Shown: positions 1 to 9,465, counted from the stretch's first letter. The stretch is DNA of 64,000 bases from Balneola sp. (GCA_017643645.1 JAEPNB010000004.1:240090-304089); one strand, 5' to 3'. Notes: generated by a model from the letters alone, not told the origin. Numbers and translations: made by a program.

Positions 1-18
1 TGAAGCATCGGCAGGCCA

Positions 19-1269
19 ATGAATAACCTTAGAAATTTAAATTGGTCAATATTTGGAGCTTGGATAGTACTGGCAGTTATAGGATTAGTTGCTATTTACA
101 GCGCTACTCAGGGACCTGTTTCTGAGTTTCTACCCGACTATATACAGAATAATTTTGCTAAACAGCTTGTTTGGGTTGGGATTGCAGTAGTCTTTGTGTT
201 GTGCTTTCAGTTTTTTACCCCCCGCTCCTACATGCAGTTATCATATCTTTTCTATGCTATTGGATTAATACTGATGATAAGCACTTTTTTGTTTGGCACT
301 GAAATAAACGGAGCTAAAAGCTGGTTAAGAATCGGTTTTTTCAACTTGCAATCAAGTGAGCTTATGAAAATTGCCACTATATTGGCTACAGCTCAATACT
401 TAACCAGTCGCAGAGATATCACAGCCGAGAATATTCGGTATGCGTTAATCGCTGTTGTAATGATTTTGGTCCCGACTATTTTTGTAATTCTTCAGAATGA
501 CTTTGGAACTGCGATTGTATTTCTGGCCTTGATACCGGTTATGCTTTTTTGGTCAGGTTTACCATATGGTGTTTCCATATATATTGTTTCTCCGGCTTTT
601 ATACTTTATCTAACTGTTTTTGACTGGAAACTTGGAGCAGTTGCAACCATTCTCGTCTCTTTTCTGATCTTCATGGTTCAAAAAAGAGTATGGCTTACTG
701 TAACCTCATTGGTAACCGGTATTATAACTGTGGTAGGAGTAAATCTGGCTTTAACAGATATTTTGCAACCACATCAAATTGCAAGAATTACGGCATTTAC
801 AAATCCTGCATTTGATCCTACTGGTGCCGGATGGAATGTGATTCAAGCAAAAACTGCCATCGGATCCGGAGGATTGTTAGGAAAAGGATTTATGGAAGGA
901 ACCCAAACACAGTTAAAATTTCTTCCAGAACAATGGACGGACTTTATTTCCTGCGTTATTGGAGAAGAATTCGGCTTTATGGGACTGGGGTTGTTAGTTG
1001 TTACTTTCCTGTTCTTATTTTTAAAATTATTGAGGCTTGCTGGTAACCATAAACATCCTTTTGCTCAACTTGTAACAGTAAGTGTTACCGCTGTATTTTT
1101 TATACATTTTGTAGTGAATATCGGAAGTGCAACAGCTTTACTTCCTGTAATTGGTATTCCTCTTCCATTTGTGAGTTACGGAGGCTCTGCTTTCCTGACC
1201 AATTCTCTGATGTTAGCTATTTGCCTGAATATGGACCTCTATAAAAGAGACTTCAGCATTTACCGTTAA
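19..1269 (+). CDS. rodA: Rod-shape peptidoglycan polymerase RodA (SEDS family)
   Basis: This 416-residue polytopic membrane protein has about ten hydrophobic segments and the SEDS signatures: NGAKSW near residue 97, QSSELMK near 111, QNDFGTA near 159, GSGGLLGKG near 282 and LPEQWTDFI near 302. The last matches the RodA-type LPE..TDFI loop rather than FtsW. SEDS proteins polymerise lipid II into glycan strands together with a class B penicillin-binding protein. The ATG lies only 18 bases from the window edge, so a tightly coupled upstream gene (in this family usually mrdA/PBP2) is likely but not visible. Its stop overlaps the stop of convergent rnhB by four bases. Length and motifs are normal. 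Confidence 0.95.
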   Translation: MNNLRNLNWSIFGAWIVLAVIGLVAIYSATQGPVSEFLPDYIQNNFAKQLVWVGIAVVFVLCFQFFTPRSYMQLSYLFYAIGLILMISTFLFGTEINGAKSWLRIGFFNLQSSELMKIATILATAQYLTSRRDITAENIRYALIAVVMILVPTIFVILQNDFGTAIVFLALIPVMLFWSGLPYGVSIYIVSPAFILYLTVFDWKLGAVATILVSFLIFMVQKRVWLTVTSLVTGIITVVGVNLALTDILQPHQIARITAFTNPAFDPTGAGWNVIQAKTAIGSGGLLGKGFMEGTQTQLKFLPEQWTDFISCVIGEEFGFMGLGLLVVTFLFLFLKLLRLAGNHKHPFAQLVTVSVTAVFFIHFVVNIGSATALLPVIGIPLPFVSYGGSAFLTNSLMLAICLNMDLYKRDFSIYR

Positions 1270-1886
1270 ATTTTTTGATACTTTTTATCGGTTCCCAGCT
1301 TAAAACCTAACCGATGATGGGGAGTATATCCGAATTGCTTTAATGCTTTTTTATGATGAGGTGTTGGGTAACCAACATTAGACTTCCAGTCAAACTCGGG
1401 AAACTTTCCATCTAATCTTTTCATATATCTGTCCCTGTAATTTTTTGCAAGAATTGAAGCTGCTCCGATTGACAAGGACTTATCATCTCCTTTAATAATA
1501 CACGTATGTGGAATAAGAGACGTCGTATATTTATTCCCATCTACCAACAAATAGTCAGGATTTGCTCCTTCTGCTTCAGCACATTTTTGCATAGTATTTA
1601 TAGATGCCCACAAAATATTGAGATCAAATATTTCTTTAATTGAGCCTTCCTGAATTGTATAAAAAAGTGCTTTTTCTTTAATTTCTTCTTCTAATAACAA
1701 TCTATTCTTCTCGTTAATGGCTTTACTGTCTTTTATTCCATCGATCTTAATCCCCTCTTCGAATATTACACCCGCAGCAACTACCGGACCGCATAAACAT
1801 CCCCTCCCCACTTCATCCAGCCCCATAATTCTTTTAAAACCTTCATTCCATAGTTCTTCTTCAATCTTTGTGCGGTTAGAGTTCAT
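1266..1886 (-). CDS. rnhB: Ribonuclease HII
   Basis: This 206-residue protein removes RNA from RNA-DNA hybrids and starts ribonucleotide excision in the cytoplasm. The N-terminal GLDEVGRG motif (residues 22-29) supplies the first acidic residues (D24, E25). The later LLVDGNKY and the GDDKSLSIGAASILAK segment carry the remaining family acidic and substrate-binding residues, and HHRLGFK closes the core. Length is usual for bacterial RNase HII. It converges on rodA with a four-base overlap of stop codons and has no close partner upstream, so it is probably transcribed alone. No anomalies were seen. Confidence 0.95.
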   Translation of the reverse strand: MNSNRTKIEEELWNEGFKRIMGLDEVGRGCLCGPVVAAGVIFEEGIKIDGIKDSKAINEKNRLLLEEEIKEKALFYTIQEGSIKEIFDLNILWASINTMQKCAEAEGANPDYLLVDGNKYTTSLIPHTCIIKGDDKSLSIGAASILAKNYRDRYMKRLDGKFPEFDWKSNVGYPTPHHKKALKQFGYTPHHRLGFKLGTDKKYQKI

Positions 1887-1959
1887 AACAAATATTTAGT
1901 AGTTTGATAAAACATGGAACTGTTTAAAGATAAGATGTATTTAAATATTAAAATAAGAT

Positions 1960-3069
1960 ATGAATTTTAAATACACACAATGGGATGAGCGTTTTGGGAA
2001 AGATGGAAATAAGTCTCCCTTCGAAACACTATGGAATCTTTTTCAGGAACTCCTTACAATTTCAAGTGGGGATGTAGCTCAAGCTCTTAAATGGCTTACA
2101 GAATTAGATAAGGAGTACCGAATTACTGATCAGTTTGATGAAGTATATTCGTTAGGTGATTTTATGGATGATCTCAAAGATCGCGGATATATAGACAAAA
2201 ATGATCAAGAGCAGGTTGTAATTACAAAAAAAACTGAACGAAGCCTCCGTCAGAAATCTCTTGAAGAAATATTTAAAAACCTGAAAAAAGGAGGCTTGGG
2301 TTCTCATAAAACTCAACATACGGGAAAAGGATTAGAGCGTCAGCCCGAAACAAGAAAATGGAATCCCGGAAGTGATATCGGCCAAATTGATTCTGTCGGT
2401 ACTATGCTCAATATGCTAAATCATAGTAGTATAGATAATGTAAATCTGCAGGAGGACGATATTTCGGTCTACGATACAGACCATTATACTTCAGTCTCTA
2501 CCGTCCTTTTAATTGACATAAGCCACTCGATGATACTTTATGGTGAAGACAGGATTACACCTGCTAAGAAGGTTGCTATGGCTTTGTCTGAGCTCATTCT
2601 TACAAGTTATGCGAAAGATTCACTTGATATCATAGTTTTCGGAAATGAAGCGTGGGAAATTCAGATAAATGATCTGCCTTATTTAAAAGTTGGTCCGTAT
2701 CATACAAACACTTTACAGGGATTAGAAAGAGCCCGGCACCTCTTACAAAGAAAAAAGTTTTCGAATAAGCAGATTTTCATGATCACTGACGGAAAGCCTT
2801 CCTGCATTATTGAAAATGGCAGACTTTATAAAAACAGTTTTGGGTTAGACCGGAAAATAGTAAATAAGGTCTTGGATGAAGCTGTAAAATGCAGAAGAGA
2901 GCAAATACCGATAACAACCTTTATGATAGCCAGTGATCCTTATCTACAAAGCTTTGTAAGAGAGATGACCGAAGCAAACAAAGGGAAAGCATATTTCGCC
3001 TCTCTTGATGATTTGGGTGGATATATTTTCGAAGATTATATACAGAACCGACGAAAGAATGTTAAATAA
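1960..3069 (+). CDS. VWA (von Willebrand factor A) domain protein
   Basis: This 369-residue soluble protein has no signal peptide. The C-terminal half is a VWA domain beginning at LLIDISHSM (about residue 183), a complete DxSxS metal-ion-dependent adhesion motif, with the later acidic position in MITDGKPS (about 271). The N-terminal 180 residues are charged and helical and contain a Lys/Gly/Arg-rich linker. VWA proteins of this layout usually work with a MoxR-type AAA ATPase, but no ATPase gene lies nearby, so the partner is unknown. It is flanked by rnhB (divergent) and the ompH operon (convergent, separated by a hairpin terminator). The domain call is firm; the biological role is not. Confidence 0.8.
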   Translation: MNFKYTQWDERFGKDGNKSPFETLWNLFQELLTISSGDVAQALKWLTELDKEYRITDQFDEVYSLGDFMDDLKDRGYIDKNDQEQVVITKKTERSLRQKSLEEIFKNLKKGGLGSHKTQHTGKGLERQPETRKWNPGSDIGQIDSVGTMLNMLNHSSIDNVNLQEDDISVYDTDHYTSVSTVLLIDISHSMILYGEDRITPAKKVAMALSELILTSYAKDSLDIIVFGNEAWEIQINDLPYLKVGPYHTNTLQGLERARHLLQRKKFSNKQIFMITDGKPSCIIENGRLYKNSFGLDRKIVNKVLDEAVKCRREQIPITTFMIASDPYLQSFVREMTEANKGKAYFASLDDLGGYIFEDYIQNRRKNVK

Positions 3070-3098
3070 AAAAAGCCATTGTTTTAAAAACAATGGCT
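3067..3098 (-). terminator. Rho-independent terminator of the bamA-ompH operon
   Basis: The inverted repeat agccattg...caatggct (3074-3081 and 3091-3098) is extended by tttt/aaaaa. Read on the minus strand it is followed by a run of seven T, the classic arrangement for ending the ompH operon. The same hairpin probably also serves the convergent VWA gene, although the plus-strand side lacks a good T tract. Confidence 0.8.
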
Positions 3099-3120
3099 CT
3101 GATATAAATTTGGGAGTTAC

Positions 3121-3663
3121 TTAAATTCCTAACTCTACCATAACTGCATCAGTAATATTGTACTTTGAACCATATTCCTGAGAAGCATAAAGTATTATAA
3201 TGTCTCCGGAACTTGTAGTAGTATTGAGTACATAAGCCAACCCTTTTTGTTCGGCTACAGCACTGATTGCGGCACCAATTTGATTTTGCAAGGGTCCCAG
3301 GAGCTCATTTCTCTTATTTTGGATTTCTTGCTGGGCTGTTCTGGTAGCTTCGTTAAGGTCGTTACTCATTTGTTGCAATTTCTCTTCCTCAGCTGTTTTT
3401 GCTGCAGCAGAAATTACATCTTTCTTTTGCTCGTATACGTTAACCGCATTCTGAAGCTCGAGCTCTTTTTGCTCGATTTCTAAAGATTTTCTATCTGCAA
3501 AATTCTTAAGCCTTTGTTGAACGGCTTTCATTTCGGGCATTCTGTTAAGAACAGCCTGAGGGTTTACAAAACCTATTTTTAGTTCCTGAGATTGAGCATT
3601 TGTGTCTACTGCTAATAATAGAGTGAAGAGTAAACCTAAGCCTATTGAAAACTTCTTTAACAT
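3121..3663 (-). CDS. OmpH/Skp-like periplasmic chaperone, third tandem copy
   Basis: This 180-residue exported protein has a signal peptide ending near DTNAQS (about residue 24). The mature start (LKIGFVNPQAVLNRMPE) is the typical OmpH opening, followed by a long Lys/Glu/Gln-rich coiled coil and a compact C-terminal region ending in TDAVMVELGI. Skp-type proteins hold unfolded outer-membrane proteins on their way to BamA. It is last of three consecutive family members directly downstream of bamA (10-base gap to the previous one) and is followed by the operon terminator. The copies differ clearly in sequence, so this is an old duplication rather than a recent one. Confidence 0.88.
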   Translation of the reverse strand: MLKKFSIGLGLLFTLLLAVDTNAQSQELKIGFVNPQAVLNRMPEMKAVQQRLKNFADRKSLEIEQKELELQNAVNVYEQKKDVISAAAKTAEEEKLQQMSNDLNEATRTAQQEIQNKRNELLGPLQNQIGAAISAVAEQKGLAYVLNTTTSSGDIIILYASQEYGSKYNITDAVMVELGI

Positions 3664-3673
3664 GATTGTATTT

Positions 3674-4192
3674 TTATGATTGTTTTAATTTTTCCAGTAC
3701 TAATTCCGTGATATTCATTTGATCATCTGAAGCATAAAAAATAAATGCTCCGGCGTTTACTGATCCTTCATTTAAAACCAAATCCAGACCTAAAGAATCT
3801 GCAACTGTTTTGATGGTAGCAAAAACCTTGTTCTCTATTGGTTGAAGCAAAGTAATCTGCCTTTGCTGAACTTCATTTAAGCTCTTTTGACGCTCATCCT
3901 CAAAATCTTGATTTTTTTGGATCAACTCCTGTTCTCTTTGTTGTCTTTGCTCAAGTGTTAGTACTTCTTTTGCAGCACTGTAATCATCAAATTCCTTTTG
4001 TAAAGCTACAGCCTGTATCGCGAGAAGGGAGTCTTTTCTTTGTAAAAGTTGACCTATCTCATTGTCAATAGCCTGTACTTCCGGTAACTGTGATAAAATC
4101 ACTTCCGGGTTTGTATACCCTATCTTAATTTGAGATTGTGCTTCAAAGCTTAAGAACATTAAGAATAAAGCTATTAATGCTATTTTTTTCAT
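3674..4192 (-). CDS. OmpH/Skp-like periplasmic chaperone, second tandem copy
   Basis: This 172-residue exported chaperone has a signal peptide cleaved around residue 20 (SFEAQS). The mature N terminus IKIGYTNPEVILSQLPEV matches the OmpH start, followed by a central coiled coil rich in Gln, Glu and Arg and a C-terminal block with LLQPIENKVF. It is the middle member of three tandem ompH genes, 23 bases after the copy next to bamA and 10 bases before the third, so almost certainly co-transcribed. Family knowledge suggests a trimeric holdase for outer-membrane proteins. Whether the paralogs form mixed trimers or serve different clients cannot be told from sequence. Confidence 0.88.
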   Translation of the reverse strand: MKKIALIALFLMFLSFEAQSQIKIGYTNPEVILSQLPEVQAIDNEIGQLLQRKDSLLAIQAVALQKEFDDYSAAKEVLTLEQRQQREQELIQKNQDFEDERQKSLNEVQQRQITLLQPIENKVFATIKTVADSLGLDLVLNEGSVNAGAFIFYASDDQMNITELVLEKLKQS

Positions 4193-4215
4193 CTATTTTA
4201 TTAAAAGTTTTTGAA

Positions 4216-4752
4216 TTATTGTTCTATTTCAATTCCAAGTTCCAATAAAACTTGTTCGTTTAAATTCCATTCGCCACGGGCATAAACCATATAAACATCT
4301 CCCGATCTGTCAAACACAAAGTCCATTCCGTTTCTTTGTGCAACATTACGAACGGCTGCAAAAACCTGTCTTTGTATTGGTTCAAGTAATTCTTTCTGTT
4401 TTTGGAAATATTCACCATCCGGACCAAATTTCTGAGCGGTAAAATTATCTAACTGTCTTTTCTTAGTATTTATTTCCTGAATCTTTTCTTTCTTTATTTC
4501 TTCTGTATACAGTATTTCTTTTGCAGAATAATCTTCTTCAAGATTTTCGATTTCCAGACGGAGTTGCTGAATTTCATTTTTCCACCCGTCACTAAGAATT
4601 TTCAACCTTTGTTCTATACCTGTATACTCAGGAATCTTAGAGAGTACAAAATCAGACTCATAGTAACCGATTTTCTGATCCTGGCCATAAATATGACCGG
4701 AAAACAAAATGATTAATGATAATAAAGTGATATTTCTTAAAACAACTTTCAT
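4216..4752 (-). CDS. OmpH/Skp-like periplasmic chaperone next to bamA
   Basis: This 178-residue protein has a hydrophobic signal (residues 5-23), then QKIGYYESDFVLSKIPEY, the canonical OmpH N terminus, a coiled coil and the LLEPIQRQVFAAV block near the C terminus. Its ATG overlaps the stop codon of bamA by one base (TAATG), so translation is probably coupled to that of bamA. It is the first of three family members here and, from its position, the most likely classical Skp equivalent that delivers substrates to the Bam complex. Confidence 0.9.
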   Translation of the reverse strand: MKVVLRNITLLSLIILFSGHIYGQDQKIGYYESDFVLSKIPEYTGIEQRLKILSDGWKNEIQQLRLEIENLEEDYSAKEILYTEEIKKEKIQEINTKKRQLDNFTAQKFGPDGEYFQKQKELLEPIQRQVFAAVRNVAQRNGMDFVFDRSGDVYMVYARGEWNLNEQVLLELGIEIEQ

Positions 4753-7244
4753 TAGAACGGAGCTCCAATATTAAACAGGAATTCCCAATTGCCAGCTTCA
4801 ACAGCCGGTCTTGTTCCAGAAACTCCATCGAATCTGTAACCATAACTTAAATCAACTAATCCAAGTATTGGAAGGAATAACCTAACCCCAACACCTGCTG
4901 ATCTTTTAAGTTCAAATGGGTCGTACTCTGAAAAATTCAAGTATGAATTTCCTGCATCAACAAAAGTATATGGTATCAATTGCAATTGCTCATTCTGAAC
5001 CGCAGGGTAACGCATTTCTAATGTAAATTTATTGAATAATCGTCCACCAACCTGAACTCCATCTACAAAGGGAGCGATACTCTGTCCAATTCCTCCCGGA
5101 TAGCCTCTCATATCAATATTATCATATAAAAAGCTTTGTCTCTGTTGTAACTGAGTACCACCAACCAAAAATCTCTGGAAATCACTTCTGTTTGACACAG
5201 TAAAGTATCCAATATAACCAAAATTTGCTGTACTTGTCAGAATCAGCTTATTCGTAAGAGGGAAATGACTTTGATAGGCTGTTTTAATTTTGTAGTAATC
5301 CGAAAAACCCTCAATAGGTAATGCAATCTCACCCGACAAACTTATTTTAGAACCAATATTTGGTGAAATAGGATTGTCTAGTGAATTTCTTTCCAATAAT
5401 TGCTCAATTGTAATAGAGTTTGATATTCCTGCACGCTGAAAGCTGGTTGTTTGATTTACATCATACAATTGATAACCTAGAGTAGTTCGTGTTGAAAAAT
5501 AATCATCAGGCCATTTTAGACGCTTTCCTACTGAAATACTTCCGGTAAAGAGTTCACTTTTTCCTGTACTAAAACCGGTATTATTAATAAGATTGTAAGA
5601 CAGATTCACTCCCAAAGAAGTAGGTTTTCCATTCAGCCAAGGCTCCACAAAATTGATAGAATAACTTTGGTAACCCTGACCTGTAACCTGCACTCCCAAT
5701 GATAATTTCTGCCCATCTCCGGAAGGAATTGGCGCCCATCCTCCTTTTTCAAATGCTCTTTTGATGGAGAAATTATTGAAGTTTACTCTGGCAGAAATAA
5801 TAGCTCCGATAGTTTGTCCGCCATATCCACCTGAAAACTCGAAATTATCAGTTGAAACAGATTCATCCAGTCTGTAATTAATATCTACAGTTTTATTATT
5901 TCTATCCGGTAAAACATCGGGTTGTAAGTTTTGAGCATCAAAATAACCCAGAGTTCCAACTTCACGAATTGTTCTGATAATTGCTTCTCTGCTGTATTTA
6001 TTTCCGGGAACGGTTCTTAATGTTCTTCTTACAACATCATCATGAGTCTTGGTGTTTCCTGAAAATGAAACCTCATTAATTGTAGCAATTTCATCCTCAT
6101 AGATATCAATATGAATATCTAAAGAATCCTCAGCAACTTTATCTATAGTAGGTATGGCCTGGAAAAATAAATATCCGATATTTTGGTAAAGTGAAGTAAC
6201 ATCTGAACTATTCTTATTGATTGTAAGATTAGCTTCAAATTTCTGTTGATCGAAAACCTCTCCTTCCTCAAATTCCAGTGCATTAGTCAACTGCTCATCG
6301 GTATAAACCGTATTTCCATCCCAGGTGATATTCCTAACTTTATATTGGGGACCTTCTTCTAATGTGATTGTAACCCCTACACCGTCTAAATCCTTCACAT
6401 AATTATATATAAAAACTGAATCGCTTACCACTCTTACATCAGCATACCCATTTTTCCTATAATAGGCCAGGACATTGTCCAATCCTTCTTCAAAATCATC
6501 CTGCTTATACACTTTTTTAGAAAGAATTTTCCACCATTTATCCTCTTTTAGCGGTTTCATTTTTTTGGTAAGCTTTCTGTCTGAGAATGCTTCGTTTCCT
6601 TCAAACTTTATGTCTTTGATCTCTAATCTGACTCCGGCATCCACATTAAAAATCAGCCTACCCCTGTTCTCTAAGTTTTCAGCTTTTTCAACTTTTGCAT
6701 CTACTTCTGTATACCAGTAACCCTTTTCTTTATAAAATCTGTGAATGGTATTTTTAGCTTTTGCAATAACAGCATCAGTTATTGCCACTCCCGGTGTGAT
6801 TATAATTAAGTCTTTAAGATCTCTTCTTTGTGATCTTTTTACCCCTTCTATTTTATATTCTATTAAACGTGGTTTTTCTGTTACTTTGATTATAAGACTA
6901 ATTTCAGATAAACTGATTTCTTCTATCAGAACTTCTACGTCAGCAAATAAACCTGACCGGAATAGCCTTTTAATAGCATCGGGAATATCTTCTCCCGGGT
7001 AAGTAATTTGTCTTCCTACTGTTAAAGAACTGGCATTAACTATAAACTGCTCTCTCGTACTTTCGTTGCCATCTACCTTGATGGATTTAATTGTATACTC
7101 CTGAGGTGTATTCTGAGTTGGATCTGTAATTTCAAACGTATCCTGTGCTCTTAATTCATTTACAAATGTCCCTATTATTAATACACAAATTGAGGCAATA
7201 AATATTCTTTTCAACAAACTATATACTTCTTTTTTAAGGTTCAC
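4752..7244 (-). CDS. bamA: Outer-membrane protein assembly factor BamA (Omp85)
   Basis: This 830-residue protein has a signal peptide (to about residue 33), a series of POTRA domains (about 50-430, with recurring patterns such as IKSIKVDGNESTR, DIKFEGNEAFS and ITWDGNTVYT) and a C-terminal 16-strand barrel ending in aromatic F830. BamA is the essential core of the machine that folds barrels into the outer membrane. The start is GTG, and GTGA joins it to the uppS stop. The only alternative would shorten the basic n-region of the signal peptide. It is followed by three Skp genes, a standard functional grouping. Length and architecture are normal. Confidence 0.96.
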   Translation of the reverse strand: MNLKKEVYSLLKRIFIASICVLIIGTFVNELRAQDTFEITDPTQNTPQEYTIKSIKVDGNESTREQFIVNASSLTVGRQITYPGEDIPDAIKRLFRSGLFADVEVLIEEISLSEISLIIKVTEKPRLIEYKIEGVKRSQRRDLKDLIIITPGVAITDAVIAKAKNTIHRFYKEKGYWYTEVDAKVEKAENLENRGRLIFNVDAGVRLEIKDIKFEGNEAFSDRKLTKKMKPLKEDKWWKILSKKVYKQDDFEEGLDNVLAYYRKNGYADVRVVSDSVFIYNYVKDLDGVGVTITLEEGPQYKVRNITWDGNTVYTDEQLTNALEFEEGEVFDQQKFEANLTINKNSSDVTSLYQNIGYLFFQAIPTIDKVAEDSLDIHIDIYEDEIATINEVSFSGNTKTHDDVVRRTLRTVPGNKYSREAIIRTIREVGTLGYFDAQNLQPDVLPDRNNKTVDINYRLDESVSTDNFEFSGGYGGQTIGAIISARVNFNNFSIKRAFEKGGWAPIPSGDGQKLSLGVQVTGQGYQSYSINFVEPWLNGKPTSLGVNLSYNLINNTGFSTGKSELFTGSISVGKRLKWPDDYFSTRTTLGYQLYDVNQTTSFQRAGISNSITIEQLLERNSLDNPISPNIGSKISLSGEIALPIEGFSDYYKIKTAYQSHFPLTNKLILTSTANFGYIGYFTVSNRSDFQRFLVGGTQLQQRQSFLYDNIDMRGYPGGIGQSIAPFVDGVQVGGRLFNKFTLEMRYPAVQNEQLQLIPYTFVDAGNSYLNFSEYDPFELKRSAGVGVRLFLPILGLVDLSYGYRFDGVSGTRPAVEAGNWEFLFNIGAPF

Positions 7245-8071
7245 TTATTCTTATTTTTTAATAAACGGGCTGCCAACCCTTTTTCGTCTTCAGATTTTTT
7301 AACTTTTCCAAATCTTCGGTCTCGACTTTGGTACGAATCGATTGCTTTATATAATTCTTCGCGTCTGAAATCAGGCCAAAACTGCTCTGTTATATATAAT
7401 TCAGAATAAGCAAGTTGCCACAAAAGAAAGTTACTAATTCTATATTCACCACTTGTTCTGATGATGAGATCAGGATCAGGAACTTCTGCTGTTGAAAGAT
7501 GATCAGCTATCATTTGATCATTTATCAAAGTAGGATCAAGCCTGCCCTCTTTAACATGAGTAGCTATTTTCTTTACAGCTTCTGTAATATCCCATCTTCC
7601 AGAGTAACTTAATGCCAAACATAATTGAAGACGATCATTATCTTCAGTTAGTTCTATTGCTTCTTTCAACTGTTTTTTGCAATCCTCAGGAAACCTGTCT
7701 GTTTGTCCTATTGTAACTAACCTGATATTATTCTCATGTAGATTATCAGCTTCTTTTCTCAATGAAGATACGAGCAATCTCATTAATCCTCGCACTTCAG
7801 CAGAAGGTCTTCCCCAGTTCTCTGTAGAAAATGCATATAAAGTTAAATACTTGACTCCCAGTTGAGCACAAGATTCTGTAATATCCCTTACTGAATCAAC
7901 ACCCACTTTATGGCCATGTAATCGTATGCTTCCCTTACTACGTGCCCATCTACCATTGCCATCCATAATTATAGCAATATGCTCTGGAATTTCTCCGGAC
8001 TTCTTCAATTCCAGTTGTTTTTCCTGATCGGCTTTGGTCTGTTCAGTATTTGTTAGCGTAAGTTTTTTCAA
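7241..8071 (-). CDS. uppS: Isoprenyl transferase (undecaprenyl diphosphate synthase)
   Basis: This 276-residue cytoplasmic cis-prenyltransferase builds the C55 lipid carrier for peptidoglycan. The catalytic opening HIAIIMDGNGRWA (about residues 30-42, with the key Asp) is intact, as are the RLHGHK stretch, the LTLYAFSTENW motif and the C-terminal PDLIIRTSGEYRISNFLLWQ plus the E.YITEQFWPDF end. An extra Lys/Glu-rich segment of about 25 residues precedes the core. It overlaps bamA by four bases (GTGA) and lies 70 bases after ribH, within a long envelope gene string. Confidence 0.95.
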   Translation of the reverse strand: MKKLTLTNTEQTKADQEKQLELKKSGEIPEHIAIIMDGNGRWARSKGSIRLHGHKVGVDSVRDITESCAQLGVKYLTLYAFSTENWGRPSAEVRGLMRLLVSSLRKEADNLHENNIRLVTIGQTDRFPEDCKKQLKEAIELTEDNDRLQLCLALSYSGRWDITEAVKKIATHVKEGRLDPTLINDQMIADHLSTAEVPDPDLIIRTSGEYRISNFLLWQLAYSELYITEQFWPDFRREELYKAIDSYQSRDRRFGKVKKSEDEKGLAARLLKNKNK

Positions 8072-8141
8072 AAATTATAGCTGATTTTCAAGCCTTAAAA
8101 AATAGGCTAATAATCGCCATATATCAAGGCAAGAAATACTT

Positions 8142-8612
8142 TCAATGATTTAATTTTTGTTGTAGAGATATCATTTCTAAAACAGCTAACGCGGCTTCAC
8201 CACCTTTGTTTCCTTTTTCTCCCACTCTTTCTAAAGCTTGCTTTACATCATCCGTTGTTAACACTCCAAACGCTACTGGTTTTTTTGAGCGTATATTGAT
8301 ATCAGTAATTCCTCTGGTAACAGCATCACAAACGTATTCGAAATGAGGAGTTCCTCCTCTTATTACTACTCCCAAAGCTATAATCCCATCAACGGACTTA
8401 CTATCCAACATACTTTGAACAGCTAAAGGGAGTTCAAAAGAACCCGGACATCTGGCTACTATTATGTCCTCTTCAATGATACCATTTCCCTTTAATGCTT
8501 TCAGAGCTCCTTCCAACATTCTTTCTGTGATCGAAGAATTCCATCTTGAAACAACAATTCCAATTTTAGCATCTTTCGGTTTGGTACTTCCTTCTATATA
8601 TGTAATACTCAT
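8142..8612 (-). CDS. ribH: 6,7-dimethyl-8-ribityllumazine synthase
   Basis: This 156-residue enzyme joins the pyrimidinedione and dihydroxybutanone phosphate in the penultimate step of riboflavin synthesis. Visible family features are VVSRWNSSITERMLEGA near residue 21, the phosphate/substrate stretch CPGSFELPLA (about 55), GVVIRGGTPHFEYVCD with the catalytic His (about 82-97), and PVAFGVLTTDD. It lies one base downstream of the PHP phosphoesterase gene, so they share a transcript, but no other riboflavin gene is in the window. The placement inside a cell-envelope string looks like simple operon packing. Confidence 0.95.
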   Translation of the reverse strand: MSITYIEGSTKPKDAKIGIVVSRWNSSITERMLEGALKALKGNGIIEEDIIVARCPGSFELPLAVQSMLDSKSVDGIIALGVVIRGGTPHFEYVCDAVTRGITDINIRSKKPVAFGVLTTDDVKQALERVGEKGNKGGEAALAVLEMISLQQKLNH

Positions 8613-8613
8613 G

Positions 8614-9465
8614 CTACTCTTTTACTAGGATAGTTTGTTTTCTTTGATCTGTCATTCTTTTCATTGAAGCTACATATTTCTCAGCTATGGCAACAACTCC
8701 AACTAGTGAATGCCCTGTTTCAATACTTCCGTGATAATCACTCCCGCCGGTTTTCAACAAAGATTTTTTGTCACACAAGTTCGAATAAAATTCCTGTTTT
8801 CTAAAATTGTGACTAGGGTGTATACACTCCAGCCCATCAATACCCATATTTATGAATTCTTCTATTTCTACTTCTGAGTATAATCTTCCCGGATGAGCCA
8901 AAATAGCTGCTCCACCTACATTTTTTATCATTTGTATTGCTTCCTGAGAAGTGGGATAGCTATTCTTAATTTCACCCAGTTTTTCATTACTTAAATATAA
9001 CTCAAAAGCCTCATTAAAACTCGAAACGTATCCTTTGTCTATCAGTATTTTCGCAATGTGAGGCCTGCCCAGATTTCCTCCTGCAGCTTCTGCCCAAACC
9101 TCATTATAGTCTACATCGATTTTACGGTTATTTAAGGTATTTATGATGCCTTTTATCCTTGCTATTCTTTTGCCCCTCTGGTTATTTAAAAAATCACCAA
9201 AGTAATCTGTATCTGTTTCAAAATAATAAGCAAGTATATGTACTTCCTTTTCCTTAAACACAGTAGTTACCTCAACGCCCGGTATTAGTTCTATTCCGTA
9301 TTCATCTGCGAATGGACGAGCTTGTTTATAGCCTTCGAAAGTGTCGTGATCTGTAATTGACACTGTTTTCAACTTCTTTGATGCAGCCAGCATAATCACT
9401 TCTTCAGGCGATAATTTTCCGTCTGAACATGTAGTGTGGATATGGAGATCTGCTTTATGAGGCAT
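8614..9465 (-). CDS. PHP-domain phosphoesterase
   Basis: This 283-residue protein has the full PHP metal site: HKADLHIHTTCSDG (residues 3-16), SITDHDTFEG (about 36-45), PGVEVTT (about 62-68), ILAHPGR (about 189-195) and a closing GGSDYHG (about 240-246). Proteins of this class include 3',5'-nucleoside bisphosphate phosphatase and 5'-to-3' exoribonuclease of the YciV/RnaAM type, and the length and single-domain form fit that group. Its ATG overlaps the stop of the upstream protease gene by one base, and ribH starts one base after its end. The precise substrate is inferred from family only. Confidence 0.85.
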   Translation of the reverse strand: MPHKADLHIHTTCSDGKLSPEEVIMLAASKKLKTVSITDHDTFEGYKQARPFADEYGIELIPGVEVTTVFKEKEVHILAYYFETDTDYFGDFLNNQRGKRIARIKGIINTLNNRKIDVDYNEVWAEAAGGNLGRPHIAKILIDKGYVSSFNEAFELYLSNEKLGEIKNSYPTSQEAIQMIKNVGGAAILAHPGRLYSEVEIEEFINMGIDGLECIHPSHNFRKQEFYSNLCDKKSLLKTGGSDYHGSIETGHSLVGVVAIAEKYVASMKRMTDQRKQTILVKE

